Origin: a bacterium
GTDB taxonomy: Bacteria; Desulfobacterota; JAPLJL01
Length of the DNA: 10,468 bases
Reading direction: 5' to 3'
NCBI GenBank assembly: GCA_028713675.1
Contig: JAQTNV010000087.1
Coordinates: 1 to 10,468, forward strand
Part shown: piece by piece, positions 4,132 to 10,468 of the stretch
Layout: every line of letters begins with the position of its first letter
Numbering within the stretch: position 1 is the first letter of the stretch
Program-made: the position numbers and the translations under genes
The notes under the pieces: model-generated
The model's input: the letters and a program-made list of their open reading frames with translations, nothing else
Database searches by the model: none
What the model was told of the DNA's origin: nothing

Positions 4132-6468
4132 CTAGAAAAATGTGCCGATGGAAAACTCAAATACCGAGGCCCGCTCCCACGATTTCTTCTGCAGCGGGTA
4201 TCCCCACTCGAAACGCAGGGGCCCGATCGGGGAAAACCAGCGGAACCCGAAACCGTAACCCATCCGGAGGGGACGGCTGAAATACTTCTCGGACTCATCA
4301 TAGGCGTTTCCGGCGTCAAAAAATATCAGCCCCTTGATCCCCGCCTCCTTGATCAGAGGGATCAGGAGTTCGGAGTTGAATATCACCATTTTGTTCCCCC
4401 CCCGGACCAGCTGAGTGGTCGACGCGGCGGGGTCGGAAAGGATGCGGGGCACCTCCACCTCCGGGCCCAGGGTCCGGTAATCGTAACCCCGGACGCTGTT
4501 CAATCCTCCGGCGAAATACCGCTCCGCGAAAGGCAGGGCCTTGCCGGAAAATCCCTGCCCGTAGGCCACTCTCCCGTTCAGCATCAGGGAGGCTCCCAGA
4601 AGCAGGGGGAAATGGATCCGGCCCAGGAATGAGAGCTTGTAAAAATCGCTATTCCCGCCCCAGAGCACGCCCGCCTGCTCAATCGAGGCGGATTCCAGGT
4701 TCCCCCGGGTCGGGTCCCAGGGATGGTCCCGGGTGTCCCGGGAGACCCCCAGGGTCATGCTCGAGGTGCTTCCCCCGGTGAAGAACCAGGGAACGGATTC
4801 CTTCAGGTTGGAGAGGGTGACATCGTCGTAACGGTAGGAAAGGTTGATCCGGGTATTGTCGGAAATGAGATACCCGGTCGAGAGCGACCCGCCCCGGTCG
4901 GTTTGCGAGTAGTCGCTGTAATCAACGGTGGTATTGTTCAGGTTCGTCCCCAGGCTCCAGTTGGTATCCAGGAAATAGGGATCCTCGAAACCCAGGTCGA
5001 AGGTCTGCCTCCGGCTCCCGAACTCGGTGGTAAACCGGAGGCGCTGGCCCCGGCCCATCAGGTTGCCGAAGGAGAGCTGGGCGGTTCCCACCAGCTTATC
5101 CACCGAGCTGTAGCCGATCCCGGCGCTGGCCGCCCCGGTCGGGCGTTCCTTCACCGATACGGTCAGGGCCATCCGGTCCTTGCCGACCGGCTCGGTGTTG
5201 ATATTAACATCCTCGAAGAAACCCAGGGCGTAGACCCGCTGCCGGCTTTCCCGGAGATCGGTGCCGGAGAAGAGCTGCCCCTCCCGGAGCCGCATTTCCC
5301 GGCGGATCACCTTGTCCCGGGTCTTGGAGTTTCCCTGGATCCGGATCTGGTCCACGTAAACCAGGTCCCCCTTGTCCACCGAAAGGGTGATGTTCACCCT
5401 GCGCTTCTCGAAGTCCACCTGGGAGAGCGGCTCCACGTTGGCCAGGGCGTAGCCGATATCCGCGTATTTTTCCGTCAGCCCGTAGATGTCCTCGCTCAGG
5501 CGCGAGCGGGAAAAGATCTTTCCTTCCCTGGTTTTCAGAAAGGGGGTAATCTCGTCCTTTTTCAGGGGGGACTCGCCCTGCACCTCGACCTGGCCCACCC
5601 AGAACTGCTCCCCTTCCTCCACGTCGAAATGAATCTCGACCCAGTCCCGCTCCGGGCCGAAAAGCAGGAAGGGCCCGGCCAGCTTGGCCTGGATGTATCC
5701 AAAGTCGAGATAATGGGCCCGGAGGCGTTCGAGATCCAGGTCCAGGGCCTCGCGGTTGAAGGAACCCTTGCCGGTAATCCAGGAGAGAAACCCTTCCTCC
5801 TGGCTTTCCATCGCCGCGGTCAGATCCTCCGGGGAAAAAGCGGAATTGCCCGAGAAGGAAATCTTCCGGATCACCACTTTGCGGCGCTCTTGAATCTGGT
5901 AAACCACCTTGACCTCGCCTTCCCCGACGGGAACCAGGCGGTATTTCACCTGGGCGTGGTAATAACCCTCCTCCCGGTAGCGCTTTTCAATCTTCTTGAT
6001 ATCCTCCTCCACCGCCCAGATGTTGAGAGGCAGGCGCGGCTTGACCGCGATGACCTTCTGCAAATCCTCCTCGGAGATCTTCTTTTTGCCCTCGATGGCC
6101 ACTTCCCTGATCCAGGGCCTTTCCTTCAACCGGAAGGTCAGGACAATCCCTTCCGGGGTATCTTCCTCATCCACCCAGACCTCGTCAAAATAGCCCAGGG
6201 CGAAAATCCTCTTGACCTCCTCCCGGAGGGCATCCGGGGAAAGGGCCGATCCGGCCCGGGTGGAGAGAACCATGCGGACCGCGTCCGGATCCACCCGGTG
6301 GGTGCCCTCGATCCGGACTTCCCGGACCGTTTTTTCTTCCCCGGCGCGGGCCGGCCCGGAGGCGAGTCCCAGCCCCAGGATCAGACCGAGCGCCAGCGGC
6401 AGGAGAATTCTTCTCATCCTCTCCCGGAACCGGCCGCTGGCCCGCTTCCCGCGCTCCCGCATATTCAC
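4132..6468 (-). CDS. bamA: Outer-membrane protein assembly factor BamA
   Basis: BamA is the essential Omp85 barrel that inserts beta-barrel proteins into the outer membrane. The product has an N-terminal positively charged stretch and signal peptide (core LLPLALGLILGLGLASG, cleavage near PARA-G, residue 42). Five POTRA domains follow (about 46-440), then a 16-strand barrel (about 445-778). The loop-6 VRGY motif is at 659-662 (NSVRGYDYRTLGP), and the C-terminus ends in the aromatic beta-signal EFSIGTFF. The 778-residue length is typical. The GTG at 6468 overlaps the lolD stop as GTGA, which suggests translational coupling. ATG 6462 is also possible, as is ATG 6417 (MRRILLPLA), which would give a more ordinary signal peptide. 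In-operon position before skp fits its role. Confidence 0.97.
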   Translation of the reverse strand: MNMRERGKRASGRFRERMRRILLPLALGLILGLGLASGPARAGEEKTVREVRIEGTHRVDPDAVRMVLSTRAGSALSPDALREEVKRIFALGYFDEVWVDEEDTPEGIVLTFRLKERPWIREVAIEGKKKISEEDLQKVIAVKPRLPLNIWAVEEDIKKIEKRYREEGYYHAQVKYRLVPVGEGEVKVVYQIQERRKVVIRKISFSGNSAFSPEDLTAAMESQEEGFLSWITGKGSFNREALDLDLERLRAHYLDFGYIQAKLAGPFLLFGPERDWVEIHFDVEEGEQFWVGQVEVQGESPLKKDEITPFLKTREGKIFSRSRLSEDIYGLTEKYADIGYALANVEPLSQVDFEKRRVNITLSVDKGDLVYVDQIRIQGNSKTRDKVIRREMRLREGQLFSGTDLRESRQRVYALGFFEDVNINTEPVGKDRMALTVSVKERPTGAASAGIGYSSVDKLVGTAQLSFGNLMGRGQRLRFTTEFGSRRQTFDLGFEDPYFLDTNWSLGTNLNNTTVDYSDYSQTDRGGSLSTGYLISDNTRINLSYRYDDVTLSNLKESVPWFFTGGSTSSMTLGVSRDTRDHPWDPTRGNLESASIEQAGVLWGGNSDFYKLSFLGRIHFPLLLGASLMLNGRVAYGQGFSGKALPFAERYFAGGLNSVRGYDYRTLGPEVEVPRILSDPAASTTQLVRGGNKMVIFNSELLIPLIKEAGIKGLIFFDAGNAYDESEKYFSRPLRMGYGFGFRWFSPIGPLRFEWGYPLQKKSWERASVFEFSIGTFF

Positions 6469-7205
6469 GCACTTCCCTCGGAAGGGGCCGGCACCATGCC
6501 CTGGTAGGCCGGATCGGGGGGAGCCTGATCGAGAAAAGCCCGGCCGTCCTTCAGGCGGACCCGGGCCGAAAGCCGCCGGGCCAGGTCTTCATTATGCGTG
6601 GCCAGAACCAGGAGGACACCTTCCTCCCGGTTGAGCTCGGTTAAAAGCTTGATGATCACCTCGGCGTTCTCCTGGTCGAGGTTTCCGGTCGGTTCGTCCG
6701 CGAGCAGGATTTCCGGCTGCAGAATCAGGGCGCGGGCCAGGGCCACCCGCTGCTGTTCCCCGCCCGAAAGTTCGGCCGGCCGGTGCGCGAACCGGTCCTT
6801 AAGCCCGATCCGGACCAGAAGCTCCTCGGCCCGGGGGGCGAAATCCGATCCGGAACCTCCCCGGATCCGCGCCGGGATCAGCACGTTCTCCCAGGCGGTG
6901 AAATCCGGGAGCAGCCGGTGAAACTGGAAAAGGAACCCGATGGTCCGGTTGCGGAAACCGGCTCTTTCCCCCTCCGACATCCCCTGCAGATCCTGCCCCC
7001 GGAAAACCACCCGGCCCGCGCTCGGGGCTTCCAGGGCGCCGAGAATGTGCAGAAGAGTGGACTTCCCTACGCCGGAAGCCCCCACCAGGGCGACCGCCGC
7101 TCCCGGGGGGAACCGCAAAGTAATCCCCTTCAGGACCCGGACCTCGGTAGAACCCAGGCCGTAGCTCCGGAAGATATTTTCCGCAATCAGAATGGGCTCA
7201 CTCAT
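6465..7205 (-). CDS. lolD: Lipoprotein-releasing ABC transporter ATPase LolD
   Basis: LolD powers release of lipoproteins from the inner membrane to the carrier LolA, in complex with LolC/E. The 246-residue protein has the full ABC set: Walker A GASGVGKST (42-50), Q-loop FLFQF (91-95), signature LSGGEQQ (146-152), Walker B ILLADEP (166-172) and H-loop LATH (201-204). FHRLLPDFTAWENV after the Q-loop is typical of the LolD/MacB subfamily. The ATG at 7205 overlaps by 8 nt the TGA of a displaced lolC 3' end (ATGAGTGA), so its translation was once coupled to lolC. It now follows two 35-codon micro-ORFs instead. The last 20 or so residues (proline/alanine-rich) are a non-conserved extension that overlaps the start of bamA. 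Confidence 0.97.
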   Translation of the reverse strand: MSEPILIAENIFRSYGLGSTEVRVLKGITLRFPPGAAVALVGASGVGKSTLLHILGALEAPSAGRVVFRGQDLQGMSEGERAGFRNRTIGFLFQFHRLLPDFTAWENVLIPARIRGGSGSDFAPRAEELLVRIGLKDRFAHRPAELSGGEQQRVALARALILQPEILLADEPTGNLDQENAEVIIKLLTELNREEGVLLVLATHNEDLARRLSARVRLKDGRAFLDQAPPDPAYQGMVPAPSEGSA

Positions 7206-7252
7206 AACGTATCGCTTCCACCGGGTCCTTCCGCGCCGCCTTGAGCGAGGGA
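7198..7252 (-). pseudogene. Displaced original lolC 3' end next to lolD
   Basis: In the lolC-like frame this stretch encodes PSLKAARKDPVEAIRYE then TGA, the same 17 residues that end the present LolC. The first 12 bp are identical to the other copies. The next 40 bp (7201-7240) differ at 8 positions, all third codon positions and all synonymous, and the stop is TGA rather than TAG. Its codons (GCG, CGG, GAC, CCG, GTG) are G/C-ending like those of the lolC body. It is read as the end of the downstream micro-ORF and overlaps the lolD ATG by 8 nt. Confidence 0.85.
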
Positions 7253-7305
7253 GCTTGTCCCGAGCGCGGGAATATGCAGTTTATAGATGCAACTATTCTA
7301 TTCAT
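7198..7305 (-). CDS. 35-codon micro-ORF b in the lolC-lolD tandem repeat
   Basis: It starts at ATG 7305-7303, overlapping by 8 nt the TAG of micro-ORF a (ATGAATAG), and stops at TGA 7200-7198, overlapping by 8 nt the lolD start (ATGAGTGA). The predicted peptide is MNRIVASINCIFPRSGQA followed by the LolC C-terminal 17 residues. It differs from micro-ORF a by one residue (F12 against S12). The peptide has no recognisable domain. The likely meaning of the frame is that it hands ribosomes on to lolD. Translation is inference. Confidence 0.45.
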   Translation of the reverse strand: MNRIVASINCIFPRSGQAPSLKAARKDPVEAIRYE

Positions 7306-7440
7306 AACGGATTGCTTCGACTGGATCCTTTCGGGCCGCCTTGAGCGAGGGAGCTTGTCCCGAGCGCGGAGATATGCAGTTTATAGATGCAACTATTCTA
7401 TTCATAACGGATTGCTTCGACTGGATCCTTTCGGGCCGCC
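7241..7440 (-). repeat. 100-bp tandem repeat, two units, at the lolC/lolD junction
   Basis: The segment starting TTGAGCGAGGGA recurs at 7241, 7341 and 7441, an exact 100-bp period. Units 7241-7340 and 7341-7440 differ at only two positions. Each unit is 60 bp of new sequence plus 40 bp of lolC 3' end. The third occurrence at 7441 continues into the lolC body after 12 bp. The third lolC-end copy at 7201-7240 is only 80% identical. GAGCGAGGGAGCTTGTCCCGAG within the unit resembles, from memory, a dispersed repeat in environmental genomes. Confidence 0.95.
7298..7405 (-). CDS. 35-codon micro-ORF a in the lolC-lolD tandem repeat
   Basis: It starts at ATG 7405-7403, which overlaps the lolC stop by 8 nt (ATGAATAG), and stops at TAG 7300-7298, which overlaps the start of micro-ORF b in the same way. 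The peptide is MNRIVASINCISPRSGQA plus the LolC C-terminal 17 residues. The unit length of 100 bp equals 36 codons minus the 8-nt overlap, so any number of units would keep the chain of overlaps. No Shine-Dalgarno of note lies before the ATG, as in coupled starts. Translation is inference. Confidence 0.45.
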   Translation of the reverse strand: MNRIVASINCISPRSGQAPSLKAARKDPVEAIRYE

Positions 7441-8618
7441 TTGAGCGAGGGATAGAGCGTCGCCACCAGGCTGATAAACAGGGCCGTGCCGCAGACCAGC
7501 AAAACCTCGCCGAAATGGGTTTCCACCGGGAAAGTGGTTATGTAATATACGTCCGCCGGAAGCTTGATGATCTGATAATGCTTCAGGATCCAGCAGAGTC
7601 CCAGGCCCCCGCCGAGCCCGAGCATGGTCCCGGAAAGACCGATGATAAATCCCTCAAACAGGAAAATCCGCATGATCCCCCGCGCCGAGGCCCCCATGGC
7701 TTTCAAAATCCCGATTTCCTTGCCCTTCTCGGTAACCAGCATGGTCAGGTTGGCAATGATGTTGAAGGAAGCCACCAGGATAATCAGGACCAGGATCACG
7801 AACATCACCGCCTTCTCCAGGCGGAGGGCGGAGAAAAGGTTCCGGTTCATCTCTTTCCAGTCCCGGGTGTAGAACGGGTACCCGAGAGCCTGGGTGACCT
7901 GTTCCCCGATCCGGTCGGCCTCCTCGATTTTCCGGACCCGGGCTTCGAGCCCGGTGACCTTGGCGCCCATATCAAAAAACTTCTGCGCCTCCGCGATATG
8001 GATAAGGATCAGGCTGGAATCGTATTCGTACATCCCCGAGTCGAAAACACCCACGATCTGAAACTCCTTCATCCGGGGGATCATCCCGAACGGACCCAGG
8101 CTGCCCAGGGGGGAGATCAGGTTGATCTTGTCACCCCGGATCACGCCCAGGATCCGGGCCAGCTCCTGCCCGATGATTATTCCCGGGGGCTCTTCCCGCT
8201 TCCGGTTCAGGTCCCCGACCCCGCCTTCCTTCAGGTTCCGGGCCAGGTCCACCACCTCCGGGATCGATTTCGGATCGATCCCCCGGAGGGCCACCCCCAT
8301 GACATTGGTCTTGGAGGTCACCATCGCCTGGGAATAAACGAAGGGGGTAACCGCCTCCACCCCGGGGAAAACCTTGACCTTCTGAAGCACCTCCGCCCAG
8401 TTCTCCATCCCTCCGCCCGAGCGGAGGACCATGAGATGGGCGTTGGTCCCCAGAATCTTGCGCTTGATGTCGTTGTGGAAACCGGTGATCACCGAGAGTA
8501 CCACGATCAGGGTGGTCACCCCCAGGGCCACTCCCCCGATCGAGATCAGGGTCCCGAGGGAGAAAAGGCCCCGGGTGCCCCGAAGATAACGCACGGCAAT
8601 GTATTCGGAAAAACTCAC
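7398..8618 (-). CDS. Lipoprotein-releasing ABC permease LolC/LolE family
   Basis: This is the membrane subunit of the LolCDE complex, which lifts outer-membrane lipoproteins from the inner membrane. A single permease gene is present, so it probably serves both LolC and LolE roles (as in LolF-type systems); I leave the symbol blank. Residues count from GTG 8618: TM1 about 22-45, a periplasmic domain about 48-265, TM2 about 270-293, TM3 about 316-346 and TM4 about 371-389, then the conserved cytoplasmic end PSLKAARKDPVEAIRYE. GTG 8618 gives the family N-terminus VSFSEYIAVRYLRG, lies 4 nt after the lysS stop and has GGAAGGGGCGG upstream; ATG 8657 would overlap lysS. The last 13 codons use A/T-ending synonyms (CGA, GAT, CCA, GCA) unlike the body, consistent with a replaced 3' end. 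Confidence 0.95.
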   Translation of the reverse strand: MSFSEYIAVRYLRGTRGLFSLGTLISIGGVALGVTTLIVVLSVITGFHNDIKRKILGTNAHLMVLRSGGGMENWAEVLQKVKVFPGVEAVTPFVYSQAMVTSKTNVMGVALRGIDPKSIPEVVDLARNLKEGGVGDLNRKREEPPGIIIGQELARILGVIRGDKINLISPLGSLGPFGMIPRMKEFQIVGVFDSGMYEYDSSLILIHIAEAQKFFDMGAKVTGLEARVRKIEEADRIGEQVTQALGYPFYTRDWKEMNRNLFSALRLEKAVMFVILVLIILVASFNIIANLTMLVTEKGKEIGILKAMGASARGIMRIFLFEGFIIGLSGTMLGLGGGLGLCWILKHYQIIKLPADVYYITTFPVETHFGEVLLVCGTALFISLVATLYPSLKAARKDPVEAIRYE

Positions 8619-8622
8619 GTGT

Positions 8623-10125
8623 CTATTCCGCCCCTTCCGGCTGGGTCTTGGGGTCAAGCGGCTTCAGGAGCGGAAAAAGAATCACCTCCCGGATCGAGGG
8701 CGAATCGGTCAGGATCATCAGGAGCCGGTCGATCCCGATCCCGCAGCCCGCGGTGGGAGGCATCCCGTGCTCCAGGGCCTGGAGATAATCCTCGTCCACC
8801 TCGCTCCCGTGGGCCCGGGCCTGGGCGACAAATCTCTCCCGCTGGTCCTCGGGATCGTTCAGCTCGGAAAAGGCGTTGGAAATCTCGAAACCCCCGATGA
8901 AAAACTCGAACCTCTCGACCAGATCGGGATTTCCCGGTTTTCTCCGGGCCAGGGGTGAAACTTCCACCGGATAATCGTAGATGAAGGTGGGCTGGATCAA
9001 CTTGTCCTCCACCAGCTTTTCCAGTATTTCCAGCTCGAGCTCAGGCTTCGAAAGTTTCGGATCCGTCTCCGCCCCCCTTTCTTTCAGAAAGGCCCGGATG
9101 GACTCGGAAGAGGCCAGGTCCGCCTCCCCGGCCCGGCCGAGTTCCCGGATGGCCTGGGCGAAGGTGTATTTTTTAAAAGGCGGGGTGAAATCGATCTCCG
9201 CCCCCTGATAAACAATCTTGTCGCCCCCGGCTACCTCTCGGACCAGGCCGGAGAAAAGCTCCTCGAGGAGCTCCATCAGGTCCCGGTAGGTGGCGTAGGC
9301 CTGGTAAAACTCGAGCATGGTGAATTCCGGGTTATGCCGCGTGGAGATCCCCTCGTTCCGGAAATTCCGGCCCAGCTCGAAAACCCGATCGATGCCGCCG
9401 GCCACCAGGCGTTTCAGGTAAAGTTCGGGCGCGATCCGGAGGAAAAGCTTCTCTCCCAAGGCCTGGTGAAAGGTCTGGAACGGTTCCGCGGCGGCCCCGC
9501 CCGCCTTGAGCTGGAGAATCGGGGTTTCCACTTCCAGAAACCCCCGCTCGGTGAGGAAACCCCGGATCCGGTTGAGCACCCCGCTCCGCTTACGGAAGAT
9601 TTCCCGGGCCTTGGGATTGACGATCAGGTCCAGATAGCGCTGCCGGTAGCGGGCTTCCACCTCCTTCAACCCGTGCCACTTCTCGGGCAGGGGCCGCAGG
9701 GCTTTGGTCAGGAGCTTGAACTCGTCCACCCGGAGGGAGAGTTCCCCCGTTCGGGTCCGGAAGGGCCGGCCCTTGATCCCCACCAGGTCCCCCAGGTCCA
9801 GAAGCCGGAAAATCTCCCAGGCCAGGGGCTGGACACGTTCCCGCTCGATAATCCCCTGGACCTTTCCATCCTGGTCCTGGAGATGAAAAAAGGCCATCTT
9901 GCCGAATTTCCGGATCGCGACCACCCGCCCGGCCAGGGCGAACACTTCATTGGAGAGCTCCTTATCGGTGGCCTCCAGGAATTCCGGGGCGGAAAAACGC
10001 GCCGTGAAAGCCGCGAGCGTCGGGCCCACGGCAAAATCGTTGGGGAAGGGATCCACCCCCTTGGCCCGAATCTCCCCCAGCTTCTTTTTCCGGATCTCCC
10101 GGGGGTTCTCTTTCTTCTCTTCCAT
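8623..10125 (-). CDS. lysS: Lysyl-tRNA synthetase, class II
   Basis: LysS charges tRNA-Lys with lysine in the cytoplasm. The 500-residue length is normal. The N-terminal OB-fold anticodon-binding domain (about 62-145) contains LAGRVVAIRKFGKMAFFHL. The class II catalytic core has motif 1 around EVETPILQ (198-205), the IAPELYLKRL segment (232-241), motif 2 FELGRNFRNEGIS (249-261) with HNPEFTMLE following, and motif 3 GCGIGIDRLLMIL (461-473). The ATG at 10125 has AAGGAAGG upstream that overlaps the prfB stop; the gap to prfB is 10 nt. The next gene, the Lol permease, starts 4 nt after its stop, so the three are probably one transcript. There are no broken motifs. Confidence 0.98.
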   Translation of the reverse strand: MEEKKENPREIRKKKLGEIRAKGVDPFPNDFAVGPTLAAFTARFSAPEFLEATDKELSNEVFALAGRVVAIRKFGKMAFFHLQDQDGKVQGIIERERVQPLAWEIFRLLDLGDLVGIKGRPFRTRTGELSLRVDEFKLLTKALRPLPEKWHGLKEVEARYRQRYLDLIVNPKAREIFRKRSGVLNRIRGFLTERGFLEVETPILQLKAGGAAAEPFQTFHQALGEKLFLRIAPELYLKRLVAGGIDRVFELGRNFRNEGISTRHNPEFTMLEFYQAYATYRDLMELLEELFSGLVREVAGGDKIVYQGAEIDFTPPFKKYTFAQAIRELGRAGEADLASSESIRAFLKERGAETDPKLSKPELELEILEKLVEDKLIQPTFIYDYPVEVSPLARRKPGNPDLVERFEFFIGGFEISNAFSELNDPEDQRERFVAQARAHGSEVDEDYLQALEHGMPPTAGCGIGIDRLLMILTDSPSIREVILFPLLKPLDPKTQPEGAE

Positions 10126-10135
10126 GATTCCTTCC

Positions 10136-10468
10136 TTAATGTTTAAGCAGATAATCCCGGATCAATCCATCCAGATCTCCATCCAGCACCTTGTCCGCCG
10201 CCGAGGTTTCCCAGTCGGTGCGATGGTCCTTGACCAGATGGTAGGGATGCAGGATATAGCTCCGGATCTGGCTGCCCCAGGCAATGCTTTTCTGCTTCTG
10301 GTAAAGTTTGTCCTTCTCGACCTGCTCGGCCTCGCGCTTCTGCTCCAGGAGCCGGGATTTCAGGATCCGGAGGGCGATGATCCGGTTCTGATGCTGGGAC
10401 CTCTCGTTCTGGCAGGTCACCACCATCCCGCTGGGCAGGTGGTAAATCCGGACCGCGCTGGAAACCTT
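10136..10468 (-). CDS. prfB: Peptide chain release factor 2 (RF2), 3' part
   Basis: The 110 visible residues are the C-terminal part of a class I release factor, starting just after where the GGQ motif would be: KVSSAVRIYHLPSGMVV, then CQNERSQHQN, then the helical region (RILKSRLLEQK) and the RF2-type end DLDGLIRDYLLKH. RF2, rather than RF1, is indicated by the SYILHPYHLVKDHRT and LDGDLDGLI segments. RF2 releases peptides at UGA and UAA. The programmed frameshift region of prfB, if present, lies outside the window. It is followed after 10 nt by lysS, a common pairing. Confidence 0.95.
   Translation of the reverse strand, partial: KVSSAVRIYHLPSGMVVTCQNERSQHQNRIIALRILKSRLLEQKREAEQVEKDKLYQKQKSIAWGSQIRSYILHPYHLVKDHRTDWETSAADKVLDGDLDGLIRDYLLKH

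Noticed and set aside
4723-6507. Plus-strand open frame of 594 codons opposite bamA
   Set aside because: It is the shadow of BamA codon bias; there is no family motif and no Shine-Dalgarno context.
7252-7305. Similarity between the first 16 residues of the micro-ORFs and the LolD N-terminus (both have INxIF..RS-like residues)
   Set aside because: The DNA match is strong only over about 17 bases and poor elsewhere, so chance is not excluded. It would be of interest if a proper alignment showed the 60-bp part to be a decayed lolD start.
7241-7440. CRISPR-like array at the 100-bp tandem repeat
   Set aside because: The whole 100 bp repeats with no unique spacers, and it carries the lolC end. 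It is a tandem duplication, not a CRISPR.
8619-8657. Upstream ATG start of the Lol permease at 8657
   Set aside because: It overlaps lysS and adds 13 untypical residues; GTG 8618 has a good Shine-Dalgarno and gives the family N-terminus.
7341-8900. Plus-strand open frame of 519 codons opposite the Lol permease
   Set aside because: It is the shadow of the permease gene and of the tandem repeat; composition is low-complexity with no recognisable domain.

Overview
The window is GC-rich bacterial DNA from a Gram-negative (LPS-making, outer-membrane) organism. Reading leftwards on the minus strand, the gene order is prfB - lysS - lolC/E - lolD - bamA - ompH/skp - lpxD - lpxA - Gfo/Idh/MocA oxidoreductase. 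From general knowledge this order resembles the outer-membrane biogenesis cluster of Deltaproteobacteria sensu lato (Geobacter and relatives) and some uncultured phyla. The assignment to that group is inference; no rRNA or other marker is present.

Layout. Positions 10468-8616 hold the translation genes prfB (3' part only) and lysS. Positions 8618-6465 hold the LolC/E permease and the LolD ATPase, which extract lipoproteins from the inner membrane. Positions 6468-3566 hold BamA and the periplasmic chaperone Skp/OmpH (outer-membrane protein assembly). Positions 3543-1425 hold LpxD and LpxA (lipid A acyltransferases). Positions 502-1 hold the start of a sugar-nucleotide-type oxidoreductase. The genes are packed with gaps of a few bases or with overlaps (GTGA at lolD/bamA), as expected of one operon with translational coupling. 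fabZ (usual between lpxD and lpxA) and lpxI (usual after lpxA in this layout) are not in the window.

The unusual content is at the gene borders. (1) Between lolC and lolD there is an exact 100-bp-period tandem repeat. Each unit carries a copy of the lolC 3' end and makes a 35-codon micro-ORF, so that lolC, micro-ORF, micro-ORF and lolD each overlap the next by 8 nt. The displaced original lolC end next to lolD differs from the present lolC end at 8 positions in 40 bp, all synonymous third-codon positions. (2) Between lpxD and lpxA sits a palindromic REP-pair insertion flanked by a perfect 37-bp direct repeat of the lpxA start. It makes a 57-codon micro-ORF that overlaps lpxD and lpxA through TTGA at both ends. 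(3) The lpxD C-terminal tail is encoded by two in-frame copies (36-bp period) of a REP-like hairpin. (4) Between lpxA and the oxidoreductase lies a roughly 0.9-kb, AT-richer island with two paired-hairpin repeats and one opposite-strand gene for a 78-aa protein of unknown function, with its own Shine-Dalgarno and a strong terminator.

Together the minus-strand genes form an envelope-building operon. The repeated theme is small palindromic or tandem insertions at gene junctions that kept, or re-created, the start/stop overlaps. Several of these conclusions depend on the assembly being right at the repeats.
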